64,000 bases of DNA, taken from NCBI GenBank assembly GCA_025331445.1, contig JAIWNE010000045.1:1-64000 (forward strand), given 5' to 3'. The stretch is from Blakeslea trispora (taxonomy: Eukaryota > Mucoromycota > Mucoromycetes > Mucorales > Choanephoraceae). This document shows, piece after piece, positions 1-11,418 of the stretch (positions are counted from its first letter, which is position 1; every line of letters begins with the position of its first letter). The translations under genes were made by a program, and so were the position numbers. Under the pieces are notes generated by a model. It ran no database searches. It was not told the DNA's origin and worked only from the letters and a program-made list of their open reading frames with translations.

Positions 1-264
1 TCCTTTACGATCAGCTGCTTTGTTGTCTTTTCGGCCCATTCCCAAAGGATACTGAGCAATATGAATTTCAGGAAAGGCACCACCGTTACCAAAGTCTTCG
101 ACTACACGGGGTCTAAAGCTCTGACGTTGACCATAAGGTGGGATTCGACTTTGTGTTGATTTGGTGATGAGCTGGTTGATTTGCTTTTCGAGCTGTGGTG
201 CTGTATTAGTGTTGGATGCCAAAGTTTGACGAGGCTTTGGCAAAAGACTATAATGATCGACCAT
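1..264 (-). CDS. SNW1: SNW/SKIP domain splicing factor, N-terminal part (gene runs off the window)
   Basis: The 88 visible codons begin at an ATG on the minus strand (264-262) and remain open to the window edge, so the gene is 5'-complete and 3'-truncated by the window. The peptide includes IPPYGQRQSFRPR and then VEDFGNGGAFPEIHIAQYPL followed by GMGRK. This is the signature of the N-terminal SNW region of SKIP/Prp45, a component of activated spliceosomes that also acts as a transcription cofactor. It is divergent with PEX5, separated by about 500 bp. The SNW core itself lies outside the window, so only the family assignment is claimed. Confidence 0.9.
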   Translation of the reverse strand, partial: MVDHYSLLPKPRQTLASNTNTAPQLEKQINQLITKSTQSRIPPYGQRQSFRPRVVEDFGNGGAFPEIHIAQYPLGMGRKDNKAADRKG

Positions 265-764
265 CAGTTTAGTTATTATTTGCACTCCTTCTTTCTTATT
301 ATAAGCACATAATATGACTGGCTTTTTCTTTACCTTGAAAGTGAAGCCATTATAAACTCAACAGAGAAAGAGGAAAAAAAAAAGAGTGAAGGAAAACCTG
401 ATAAAAACAAAAGAAAAAAAAATTAAGAAAACGTCATCGGGAGCTAAATTAAGAATCATTTTGATTGGTTGTCGAAAATGGACTGTGAGTTCAATAGATT
501 ATCCGTGACTGACAAGTAATATTTTCATTCAACATGCTTAAAGAGGTTGTATTCGTTTAGAAAGAGTACAGCCTAAAAATTGAATAGAAGGATGTGTGTC
601 TAGTTTTCTTTTTCGGTTGCTTATGGTTAGATTCCGACAGCCGAAAAACCAAAAAAAAAAATGCTTTATCCCGCTGACTTTGAAATTGTCTTGAATTTGT
701 CTTATTTCTCTGGGTTTTTCTTTTTAGTCATCAAAAAATACCTTTTTTTCTCTCTCTTTCAAGT
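265..764. promoter_or_regulatory. Divergent intergenic region between SNW1 and PEX5
   Basis: This 500-bp AT-rich stretch separates two genes transcribed away from each other, so it should hold both promoters. A pyrimidine-rich run (about 741-760) lies just upstream of the PEX5 ATG, as is common in this window. I see no open reading frame or RNA gene in it. Confidence 0.5.
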
Positions 765-2823
765 ATGTCTTTTAAAAATATGATGAACGGTGACGACTCC
801 TGTGGTGGTTCCAACCCCATGGCTCAAATGATGAAGCAATTGGACAGGACAGATCCTTGCAAAGGGTGAGATAGAGACTGGTAGAGCTTTCTTTTTTTTT
901 TCTAAACATATGCATGATATCCATAGGATCAATTTGCTGGACCTTCTCAAGCTAATGTGGGGCCTTCAACTGTAAGTCATATAGAAAGAATACTGTTTAG
1001 CTGCAGATGATAACTATATAGAAACTAGATGCGTACCCAAAGACATCAAGGCCCTGGATTTTCTCAAGGAGCCGATATGGTCAATGAATTTTTTGGACAA
1101 GACCAACCTCAGCAACAATATAGAATGGGCAACAACTTTGAGTTCTCGGCCTTACAGAGAGAGTTAGATGCAGTTAGACAAATGCCTGCAAGAGAAAATG
1201 TAGGCGGTTGGGCAAATGAATTTCAACAGGCGGGTCCAAAGCTATGGGAATTAACGCCTGCTGAAGCAGAGGCTATGGAAAAGGCATTTGTCGAAAGTAA
1301 AGCAGTGGCTGGGCAGAATGCTTCAGGTAAAAAGGAGAGAGAAAAAAAGGGGCTGCGGTTAGATTGGTTAGTCCAGGGTAGATAGACTGATGATTTGCAT
1401 AGTGTGGAGAGAAGAATTCATGAACCATCCAGAAGTCAACAATATGAATCCAGCACAATTGGCCGAATTTGAAGCCGCTTTTCAAAAGCATTTCGATTGG
1501 GCTAATGAGTTTGATCTTGTAGAGAACAAGGGCAAAGGACGTCTCGATCCCAATCAGAGCAACGCTACTTGGGAAGAACAATTTGCTGCTTTTGATGAAA
1601 AGGAAGAAACGGAAGAAGAGATTGCACGCAAGGTGGCAGAGGCCGCTGCTCAAGATCCTTCATTTGACGAGTTTGAAAATGTTTGGAAATCAATTCGCGA
1701 CCATATGACAGATGACAATGATTGGGAGGATGAATTTGGTCAGTTTGGGCAAGGCAATACAGTCTACAAACCTGATTTAGGTGAATATGTGTTTGAGGTA
1801 AACAACCCTTACCTCAATCACCCTGATCCTATGGCAGAAGGTTTGAGATTGTTGGATGAAGGTGGTTTGTTGAGTAATGCTGCCATGGCCTTTGAAGCCG
1901 TTGTTCAGAAAGATCCTCATAACTCAGAGGCATGGATGCATTTGGGTAATGCTCAAGCTCAAAACGAAAAGGAAGAACCTGCTATTCGTGCTCTTGAGCG
2001 TGCTATAGAAGCAGACCCTCAAAATCTACAGGCCCTTATGTCTCTAGCTGTAAGCTATACCAATGAATCGTATGATCATGCTGCATACCAAACACTAGAA
2101 CGCTGGATTACCCAAAAATACCCTCATATTGTCAATACAACATCATTACCTCAAGCTGCCTCGCCCTTTGAACTTCATGACCGTGTTACTGATTTATTCT
2201 TGGCTGCTGCTAGACAAGCCCCTGATGGACAACTGATGGATCCTGATGTACAGATTGGTTTAGGTGTCTTGTTCTACGGAAGTGGTGATTTAGACAAAGC
2301 CATTGATTGTTTCTTTGCTGCTCTAAAGGGTCGACCTGATGTAAGTAGTAAAAGAAAGGACAATGAGAGAGACATGGTGCTTAAGATGGATTTTGATTAG
2401 GATTATTTATTATGGAACCGTATGGGAGCTACTTTGGCTAACAATGGTCGATCAGAAGAGGCCATTGATGCTTATCATAAGGCATTAGAATTGCGTCCAT
2501 CTTTTGTTCGTGCTAGATACAATATTGGTGTAAGCTGCGTAAATATCGGTTGCTATAAAGAAGCTGCAGAACATATATTGACAGCTTTATCAATGCACAA
2601 ACGTGGTCATGGCGATTCAGAAGAAGGTGTGAATGTTTCTAACAACTCTTGGGAAATGTTGCGAAAAGCCTTTATCATGATGGTAAGAACAGATCAACAG
2701 AATATTAGTTAGCAATTGCATGTATAATAATGATATCTTTTTCTATAGGATCGTCGTGATTTAGCTGACAAAGCTGTTGTAGGAGCAGATTTGAATCAAT
2801 TCCGTCCAGAATTCGAGTTTTAA
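765..2823 (+). CDS. PEX5: Peroxisomal targeting signal 1 receptor Pex5 (apparent 1-nt frameshift in exon 1)
   Basis: Exons by splice sites: 765-865, 927-971, 1029-1326, 1403-2340, 2401-2682, 2749-2823. The N-terminus contains SCGGSNPMAQMMKQL, with the conserved cysteine used for receptor monoubiquitination and recycling. The middle has a run of Pex14/Pex13-binding WxxxF/Y motifs: WANEF (about residue 109), WREEF, WANEF, WEEQF and WEDEF (about 255). The C-terminal half (from about residue 288) is tetratricopeptide repeats, the PTS1 cargo-binding domain, ending FRPEFEF. The receptor shuttles cargo from the cytosol to the peroxisome membrane. The summed exons are 1739 nt, one short of a multiple of three. 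The expected DRSLQRDQFAGP appears only in the shifted frame from about 848, so one base seems missing near 845-848. Otherwise full length, about 579 aa. Confidence 0.93.
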
Positions 2824-3031
2824 TGAATCCTCCTTTGTATTATATTCAAAACTATCTACATAAACCACAAAACCCTCTCTTTTTTCTTTCCAAAAAGCAC
2901 AATATGCAAGTGTGATGAAACTCTTCTTTTTTATAATTTAGTCTGTCAAGTTCAAGAAGTGGACTGTTGTCAATGAAGGATGTAAAAAAAAAAGCCCCCA
3001 AAGTCTAAACTATCTATTGTAAGTACTAGGC

Positions 3032-3062
<31 letters not shown>

Positions 3063-3607
3063 GCTTGATATGCTTCATGGCCATCGCTAACGTTGAGTTT
3101 CTGCTGTCTTTAAAGAATCATTCATCAATGAAGGTCACTAGCTTATTAAGCTACAATCAGAATGTCAAACAAGGAGAGAATTTTATGTTTATTTTGCAAA
3201 AATAGTTATTCATAATGCTCATCTTTTGTATATCAAATAAACAACGAGAAAAAGGGCAGGAGTGAATACCTTGAGGATGCTTATACAATATCACTTGGTT
3301 GATTTAAAATGTGAGAGAAAAAGAAAAAAGCTTTGATTATCTTGACTTTATAGCAGCGAATTTCAAATTGATTTCATTGTTTACTATTAAGGGTGTATGC
3401 TGACTGTATTCTCTTTTTTTTTGTTACTTAGTAACTCAATCCTGAGACTCCACGAATTGACCTTCCTCTTCATGCAAAAGATCATTGCATTATTAAACTC
3501 AGAACAGTGACAAGTTTTCCTTGATCCAATGTAAAATGGTGGCGTAGAATGAATTTCCTTTTGAGCTTTTTTTTTTCTGAAGTTGCTTTGCATACTTTAT
3601 ATATCTT
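2824..3607. other. Intergenic region between PEX5 and NOL10
   Basis: About 780 bp of AT-rich sequence with long poly-T and poly-A runs (for example near 3027-3062). It holds the PEX5 3' UTR and the promoter of the next gene. Short open frames on the minus strand (3387-3593) show no family resemblance and are not called. Confidence 0.4.
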
Positions 3608-5809
3608 ATGGTCTTACAAGTTACAACAGCCAACAACGTTAAAGTCTATACAGTCTCAGGTGGTCTCGGTTCGAGATCTATTCCTGACTGGCTTGTAAGA
3701 CAAAAGAAAAAAGCCTTAAAGAAAGACTTTGGTAAATGAGATTCCCCTTTTTTGAAATGATCTCGTAGTCTAATATATACTTTTATTGAATAGATTTCCG
3801 TACCCGTGTCGAACTTATTCAAGACTTTGAGTTTCCCGAAGCTTCCAACCGTATCAAAACAACTCGTGATGGAAAATTCGTTGTAGCAACAGGCACTTAC
3901 AAGCCTCAGATGCGTGTATTTGAGTTTGCTGACATGTCGATGAAGTTTGAACGACACACAGATGCAGAAACGATCAATTTCGAGGTAACCATAGACAAAG
4001 ATGTAGTAGATTCAACGTGTGCTCAATAAAAAGAAATCATATAGATTCTATCAGACGATTGGACAAAACAAGCATTGTTACAAAATGACCGTTCAGTCGA
4101 ACTTCATGCACAAGGTGGCATTCATTATAGAACACGTATTCCCAAATTTGGTCGCGATCTTGCCTATCACTTTCCTTCTTGTGATTTACTACTTAGTGCT
4201 TCTGGATCCGAAGTATACCGTTTAAATTTGGATCAAGGTCGATTCTTAAATTCAATTCAGACAGATGCAGAAGAAGGTATCAATTGTATCGAAATTAACC
4301 CTGCACATCAACTCTTCGGCATGGGTACAGCTAATGGAACAGTTGAGTTATGGGATCCTCGCTCAAAGTCCCGTGTGGGTCTTTTGTCCAATTTGGAAGT
4401 TCCTGCTGCTTATGGCAGAGACGATAACACAGTTTTGGAAGTATCTGCTTTGAAGTTCCGTAACGATGGTTTAACAATGGGTGTCGGTACTACTACAGGT
4501 CATACCTTATTGTATGATTTGCGTTCTACTGTACCAACCATTGTCAAGGATCATCAATACGGGTTTCCTATCAAAAACATTCATTTCCATCGTGGTGGTG
4601 CTAACGATACAGAGACAGGTGGCGACAAGGTTATTGTGGCCGATTGTAAGATTGTTAAGATTTGGAACCGTGCTACAGGCAAGCATTTTACTTCCATTGA
4701 GCCTGAAACCGATATCAATGACATGACACTTGTGGAAGACAGTGGTTTAATTTTCACAGCTAACGAAGGTATCCAAATGGGCTCTTACTTCATTCCTCAA
4801 TTGGGTCCTGCACCCAAATGGGCCTCCTTCCTCGAAAATCTTACAGAAGAAATGGAAGAAAACCCCAACAGAGATGTATACGACGAATACAAGTTTATCA
4901 CTCGCAAAGAGCTCACTGCATTGGGTTTGGAACACCTTTTGGGTACCAACGTCATCAAGGCTTATATGCATGGTTTCTTTGTCGATTTGCGTTTGTACGA
5001 AAAGGCTCGTTTGATTTCTAATCCCTTTGCTTACGATGATTACCGTGAACGTGTTGTTAAGGATAAGATTGAAAAGGAACGTGGCTCTCGTATTCGTGCT
5101 GTCAAACAATTGCCTAGTGTCAATAAAGCACTTGCCAAACAACTCATGGCTGAAAGTCAGCCTGGTGCCAAGAAAGTCAAGAGCAGCGATAAATCTGAGC
5201 TTTTGGGCGATAGCCGTTTCGCTGACTTGTTTGCTGATCCCGATTTCCAAGTGGATGAAAAGTCCAAAGAATACCAACTATTGCATCCTCAAGTTGTAAA
5301 GTATACTTTATTTTAAGCATATTGATCTATCGAGCTAACATCTTTCTTTTTTTTCTTTCTAATAGAAACAAAGTAGACATCAACGCTCAGATGATGAAGA
5401 CGAAGATGATGAAGATGATGAGGTCATGGAGCAAGACATGGAAGATCAACCAATGGACTCTGATGAAAGTCAAGATATGTCTGGATCAGAAAGTGAAGAC
5501 GACCTTGTATCCAAGATCCGTAAAGAAAGAGGTTTGGAAGTTCGCGACAAGAAGAAGGCATCTACATCTCTTCGTACAGGAGGCAAGCGAAAGCCTGAGA
5601 TGCGCATGGGCAATATGGGTGGTCGAATGACAAGCAAGAACGAAGGCAAGAAGTCATTTGGATCTCGATTACAATCTCAAGATAATCGTCGTAAGAGCGA
5701 AGGACATAAGATGTCTCGTACAGCTATGGGTGGCATGGAAATGTCATTCACACCTCAGTCTGTTAAGAAGAGAAGTGCAAAGAACACAAACAATAGACGT
5801 CGCGCATAA
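3608..5809 (+). CDS. ENP2: NOL10/Enp2, nucleolar WD-repeat protein of 40S ribosome biogenesis
   Basis: Exons: 3608-3731, 3794-3984, 4045-5295, 5366-5809; predicted 669 aa, the family's usual size. The N-terminus MVLQVTTANNVKVYTVSGG followed by IPDWL matches the Enp2/NOL10 start. A WD40 propeller follows, with segments such as GTVELWDPRS. Near residues 493-520 is an NUC153-type motif, DSRFADLFADPDFQVDE. The tail is very acidic (poly D/E) and then basic, ending NNRRRA, typical of a nucleolar pre-rRNA processing factor. Enp2 acts in the SSU processome with Bfr2/AATF and Lcp5. An AATAAA lies about 130 bp after the stop. Confidence 0.95.
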
Positions 5810-6103
5810 AAAAAATGTATCACCCTTCATTCTCATACTAATATTATTCACACCTTGTTTTGTTTTATATGTATATTTCTTTTTTTTTTTCTTATAGAAT
5901 TCATTTTAACTCATATCATTCCCCCCTTCCATCTTTAACCAATAAAAGAAAGAAAAAAAAAGAAAGTCTTTATTATGTGTATGAAGCATGCTGTGTATAA
6001 ACATTACAATTAACATTTGAGAATATTGGACGTATGGATATAAATAACAAAAAAAAATAGAAAAGCAGTGTGTGTATAAATGGGGTGTATCAACTAAGAA
6101 AGG
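5810..6103. other. Convergent 3' intergenic region
   Basis: About 290 bp between the stops of NOL10 (+) and the coiled-coil gene (-). It contains AATAAA-type sequence near 5941 and T-rich stretches, consistent with overlapping polyadenylation regions. No gene is seen. Confidence 0.4.
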
Positions 6104-8774
6104 TTACAAATCATCAATGTTAAACTTTCCTTCATTTAGCTCCTTTTCAAGGGCCTTCAAAAGCTCTTCATCTTCATCATAATCCTTCAAAGTTCTAACA
6201 GGCTTGCTTTGAGATCGGGTAGGTCTTAACTTGGGCATAGCCTCAATAGGTGGCAAAGCACGCATAGGACCAGCAAGTTCTTCATTCACTTCAGCCTTTT
6301 GGATGGCAGCTCTTTCTTCAGGTGTAAAATGACGTTCTTCAGCAGCGTGTAATAAATCTTCGAGTGTGCCTTCATCAATAGCACGAACAACATCTTCAAA
6401 TTGCTATTGAATGACGTAAGATTCTTACTTCTATTGTATACATGTTTTGTAAAGTACTTACACCTCTGTATTCACCACCAACATACAATTGGGGAAACTC
6501 CTTGATTCTACCTTGAGACTTGCCATTGTTGTTACACTTCTTTGCATATTGTCTGGCAGCTTCACTTTGAGCAACATCAACCAAGCTGAACTTGATGTTG
6601 TTGCTAGTGAGCATTTGTTGAATCTGTTCTTGATTTCTTTTGATGACAGAGTTTGAGCTAACAGAAGAATAGTATACTTGAACCTTCTTGGGATCTAATG
6701 GGGTCAAGACAGGCTCAGGCTTTTGGTAGGCAGGCATGTTGCCTAATACTCTCAACAAGGTCTTACTCTTGCTTTCCATGAGAGGAGTAGGTGTAGGCTT
6801 CAACTTGGTGATACGAGTACCTGTAGGTGCAGGCCAAGAGACAGCTTCAGTTGGCAAGTAACGAGTGCTCCAGCTATCTCTAGTCAGATCCTGTGTACGC
6901 TTCAACTTGTTTATTTGTGCCTTTTGATTGTTTTCCAAATTGTTGAGCTCAGACTCATGAGATTCTTCCAAGTTTTGGATTTCTACAGCATGAGTGTGTT
7001 CAGCTTGTTCAAATTCTTGAAGAATGCGTTCCAAGTGAGCATCAATATCTACGGCTGGGTTAGCTTCTGCTTCTTTCTTGGCTTCTTCAACTTGCTGTTC
7101 CAATTCAATCTGCTCTTGCTTGTGCTTTTTCTTTAAAGCAATAATGCTGCTAGATTGGGCTGTCTTAAGACTACGGACCTCTTCGACATGGTTTTGCTCA
7201 AGAGCATCGAGAGCTTCCTTTTGTTCTTTCAAAAGAGCTTCCTTTTCGGCCATGGCTTCTTCATGTAGACGCAAACTCTCTTCGTGCTGCTTTTTTTGAG
7301 CCTATCATTGTTTCAGAGTTTTATCCACCATAAAATTTGATAAGCAACAAATACAGATCAAAGTGAATAACAAACAAATACATTACCTCGAGTTGTTGGT
7401 TCAACTCTTCAATCTTACGAAGTGCTTCTTGTTTATCTTCTTCTTTTTGTTCTTCTGAAGGCTTGTTGCTAATCAAAGCTCTAAGTTCTACAAGCTCTTT
7501 TTCTTTTGAAGCTAGCTGATTAACAGCATCCAAATTCTGAGTGAGAGAAAAAAAAAAGAGAAATGAAAGTGATTGGTCAACGTCTTCTCTTTTATATCGC
7601 TATTTTTTCCTGATCAAATTGTATTTTACCTGTGTTTTAAGCTCTTCTAATTTTGATGATACCTGCTCGAGCTGGGGTACTTGTTCATCCATCAATCGCT
7701 GTTGCTCCTCAAGTTGAGCAGCCTTCTCTTCTAGCAATCTTTCTTTCTGAGCAAGCTCTTCTGCCTTTGTTAAATCTTCAGGCTGAACAACAATAGCAGG
7801 AGGTGAAGGTGAAAGGCTTCTTTCTTCTAATTTAATTCTAAGTTCTTCTATTTCCTTTTCACGCTGCAGTAACTGCTCTTCTTTCGATTTGAGCTGGGCC
7901 TCCTTTTCTTCAACTTCCTTTTCTTCTTCTGGAGTAAGCTGTGCTGGTGATTGTTCCTTAGCAGCCTGTTCCTTTGCAGATTCCTCTAATTGTTGCTTTA
8001 AACGTTCAAGCTCTGCTTTCTGATCTGCAATCAGCTTCAAGTTTTCTTGGTTCTACAAATGATAATTAGTTTTTTTCTTTTGGGAATTGAGATTGATTGA
8101 ATGGTCTTTTCATAACATACCTTAGCTTTTAAATCCTTCACTTCTTCTTTCATTTCGGACATAGGGATACGTTTTGTAGTCGAGGTTGCACTAGCTAACT
8201 TGGAAGCTGTGCTGGCTATTCTGGAAGCTGTACTGGCTGCCTTAGAAGCTGTACTGGCTGCCTTGGAAGCTGCACTGGTTGTGGTCTTTGTTGCTGCAGC
8301 TGTTGTTTTGGCAGTAGCAGAAGGAGATGATTTTGCGGAAGTAGCTGTCTTTCCAGTAGCGGAGGTTGTAGTTAAATTACTTCTGACAGAGGCGACACTA
8401 GTAGGTCTTGATCCAGCAGGTGATTTTGTTGTGTTATTGAGCGGAGAATTTGCTCGGCGTGGATTCGGGCTAGTGGCTCGACTTCCACCTGGTAATAGAG
8501 AGGTACGAGTGGCAGGTTTAGGTAAACTTGACTTACTATCAGTTGAAGTACGAGAGGCTCTGTTGCCCAGACTAGAAGCCTTGTTACTTATTGTAGAGGC
8601 CTTTTTGTTGAGTGTGGATGCAAAGGAAGGAGTCAAGCTGGCAGTAGCTTTGGTTGGGCTCTTCAGTTTCGATGTGGGACTCTTTTTTAAGCTTCTTTTT
8701 GCAGTGGTGCCATTTGGATCATCTGGGCTGGAAAGGCCTTTCTTTTCCTTTTTTCTTGGCCCTAGGCAGCTCAT
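6104..8774 (-). CDS. Long coiled-coil protein with C-terminal SH3BGR/thioredoxin-like domain
   Basis: Exons on the minus strand: 8774-8121, 8052-7630, 7536-7387, 7301-6462, 6403-6104; 788 aa. Residues 1-218 are basic and rich in Ser/Thr/Ala/Lys, with an ATK/AASTASKAA low-complexity run. Residues about 219-590 are heptad-rich E/K/Q/L coiled coil. From about 613 to 705 is a compact domain with VQVYYSSVSSNSVIKRNQ, an SLVDVAQSEAARQYA helix and then FPQLYVGGEYRG. This is the SH3BGR-type glutaredoxin-like fold (strand, KxNQ helix, LVDxxQ, PQLF/Y). It lacks a CxxC redox pair, so a binding rather than redox role is likely. The acidic tail ends FNIDDL. Possibly a cytoskeletal or scaffold protein; the precise function is unknown. 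Confidence 0.85.
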
Positions 8775-9080
8775 TATTTTTATTCTATTTTTTGTTTTTG
8801 TTTTTTTTTTGTGAAAGAAAAGAAAGAAAAAGAGAAAAAACAATAAGAAAGAGAGAAAGTAAACAAATGCTGTGGAATAGAGTGTTATGATTACACCAAT
8901 TTTTGAATTTATTTTTACTTATTTAGTACAGTCAAACTTATGATTTTAATAGATTTTTTTTATTATTTGTTGCACGCTCTTGATTGTCTTTATCAACCAA
9001 ATTGCCTAGGGCTTTTCAGTACCAAAAATCGCTGCGCTCCATAAAACTACTTGGCGGCAATGTTTGCACAAACTCGATTC
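8775..9080. promoter_or_regulatory. Upstream region of the coiled-coil gene
   Basis: About 300 bp between the minus-strand start at 8774 and the left inverted repeat. Purine- and pyrimidine-rich runs adjoin the ATG (8800-8870). No ORF of note. Confidence 0.35.
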
Positions 9081-9200
9081 TTTAGCTATCAAGCACGCCA
9101 ATTTGCATTCAAATCATTATGGATATCATAACAAGTATAAAAAATGAAGCACCACGTTTTTTAATTCCACTTATAAGAGACCCAAAGGCCGTGCAATTTG
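9081..9200 (+). repeat. Left inverted-repeat arm
   Basis: This 120-bp arm pairs with 10891-11010 in inverse orientation with a single mismatch. It begins TTTAGCTATCAAGC and ends GTGCAATTTG. Similarity stops sharply at both ends. Confidence 0.93.
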
Positions 9201-10890
9201 GAACTCCGTGCAAAATTTAGGTCAAGTTGTGCGTGTTTGGAACAGTCAGATCTATGGAATCTGTGTCCTGTTTTTTAAGAAATAACTGGCGGAAGATCAA
9301 AAACCAATGTTGGTGATATGGAAATCTTTTCATTGATTAATAAACCTTGGGTCATCTGATTACAACTAGAAACTTAAACAAGATTAACACGAGAGCTTTA
9401 TTAGCTTCAAAGAATTGACCTTTTTTGAGTAAGTTTTGATATAAGCTTCGATTGAATTTTATAATTTGGTTATATGCCCTAAACAATATAAAAACTGCAT
9501 AACAAAGTAATACACTATGGAATAAAAGCTATACAGTATCTGATAAAATGCTTTATACTTAATTCATTAATTCTAATTGAGTACTATAAGCACGTATAAC
9601 TATAGAATAACCATATGGGAAATCAACAGAGAATAGCCATAGCTTCATGATAAACATATAAAGGTAATGGCCTACTAAAACAGTAAATATAATGCATCTA
9701 TCGAAGTCTTGCATGAAGCACAGTAAGTTAGAAATATGGCCTTTAATTATGCATCTGTTCCGCTTTTATTTTCTCACTCTGGATACAACGGATTTTAATG
9801 GTCTTTTTCTTATCATCAGTATAGTATACCCTTAATATATGCTTCTAACGGTTATATAGCTTTTAGAGTTAACAAAAAAAAAAAGAGTTTATTGTTTAGA
9901 TATCTCTGTGAACATTTACAGCCCAAATCAAAAAAAGTACTTTTAGCAACAAGAACGATAAAGACTTATGAGTAGCCCTGCATAGATTAGTACATTTTGT
10001 CTTTTTAAAACTTTTAAAAGGCATTGAAGGGCGTAGCTTTCAATAGGCTCTTAGTTTACATTTTTCAGTGTGTAACCAATTCATTCTCTTCTAAGAGGTC
10101 AGTCATGCTATCAACAAGCATAATCATACCTGAACAGAATGAATCATTGATTTGCAAAAGGCATTTTGAAAGTAAACTCTTTTTTTTTTTGGTTTTCTTA
10201 TAAAAGTCTCATCTGTTCTTTCGAGATCTTTGGTAAGGTATGAATCTTACAATTGCCTCTTGTCATTATACTTTATCTCAAGGATTTCTGAAAACTACTT
10301 TATTCAGGTAGGCTTTTATGAGCTTCAATAAACCTGTTGATGCTGCTTTTTCGTCTTGCTCACAAAACCATCAGCTGATATACACCCATTTGACTGAAGT
10401 ATATTACATACTTGCTTGATATGCCAGCCTTTGTTGCTAGTTCTATAGTATATATTGTTTCTGAAGGGACCACATCACACGTTTCGATAGTGTTAGGCAG
10501 GTTCTAAATCTAAGACCTCGAGACAAAAGTAAGACAGAGTCAGAGTTAAATCTTAATTCAGCAGTTGAAGTTACGAGTACAATATCAGAAGAGCTGTTGC
10601 CCATTCAAGTGTTTTATTGTGCAAGTATTGTTAAACTGTTTTTGCTTTTGTACTCGTTTAGCAATAACAGCAGGATAATGTAATTCACCATTGTTAGAGC
10701 TTACAGAGGCAGCATTTGCTTTAAGATGTAAACAATATATCTCACTAGTAGACAGGGAAGTATTGATTATTGGTTTGTTGCGTCTAACAAAATAAGAAGA
10801 AAAAGAGAAAAGAGCAAGAGATTACTGCTTCGTTTGGTAACAAGAGCATGATTGTTTTCTGCTACTTCTGACACAAATAAGAGAGGACTT

Positions 10891-11010
10891 CAAATTGCAC
10901 AGCCTTTGGGTCTCTTATAAGTGGAATTAAAAAACGTGGTGCTTCATTTTTTATACTTGTTATGATATCCATAATGATTTGAATGCAAATTGGCGTGCTT
11001 GATAGCTAAA
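10891..11010 (-). repeat. Right inverted-repeat arm
   Basis: Inverse copy of 9081-9200 with 119 of 120 positions matching. It begins CAAATTGCAC and ends GATAGCTAAA. Read as RNA, the two arms could pair into a 120-bp stem. Confidence 0.93.
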
Positions 11011-11418
11011 CGATTGATACAGCCAAATAGAAAAAACCCCTTTTTATCTCTATAACAACCAAAAGAGGTTTATACAGATTGATTATTCTGTATTCTTTTA
11101 TAGTTGTACTGTAATCATAACTATAGTTATCGATTTATTTGTTTTACATAAAGTATATTAGCTATTGTTATCATCTCTAAAACTTAGCGAATTCATATCA
11201 TCAATGTTGAAATAACTCTTCTTGATGAAATCATAATAGCGGGGCGAGTATATCTGTAATGATATTTGCTTCAAAAGTGAGTTGTCTCACTTTGACTCCA
11301 GCTTTGCCGAAAAAAAAGGGCACCAGCTAATCCAGATATCTAAGCCACCTTACTTTAATTTTTACCTTGTCAAACACACACAACGGCTATTTCTTTAGTT
11401 TACTTTACAGCAAACAAT
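11011..11418. promoter_or_regulatory. Region upstream of the PheRS beta gene
   Basis: About 400 bp between the right inverted repeat and the ATG at 11419. It is AT-rich, with a pyrimidine stretch shortly before the start. It presumably holds the PheRS promoter. No other gene is seen. Confidence 0.4.

Larger units (their letters stand above)
9081..11010. mobile_element. Candidate non-autonomous DNA element bounded by 120-bp inverted repeats
   Basis: Two 120-bp arms (9081-9200 and 10891-11010) are inverted copies of each other, matching at 119 of 120 positions (mismatch at 9190). They enclose about 1690 bp with no open frame of 60 codons or more on either strand. The arms start TTTAGCTATCAAGCACGCC at the outer ends. 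Outside them, CGATT occurs at 9075-9079 (one base before the left arm) and immediately after the right arm at 11011-11015, a possible 5-bp target duplication. This architecture fits a foldback or MITE-like element, or a deletion derivative of a TIR transposon. No transposase is visible, so the superfamily is unassigned. The near-perfect arms suggest a young insertion or arm homogenisation. Confidence 0.6.

Noticed and set aside
4747..5277. Minus-strand open frame of 176 codons inside NOL10
   Set aside because: It is antisense to conserved WD-repeat/NUC153 coding sequence and shows no family features.
8200..8814. Long plus-strand open frame of 204 codons
   Set aside because: It is the antisense shadow of the Ala/Ser/Thr-rich N-terminus of the minus-strand coiled-coil gene; low-complexity composition keeps the frame open.
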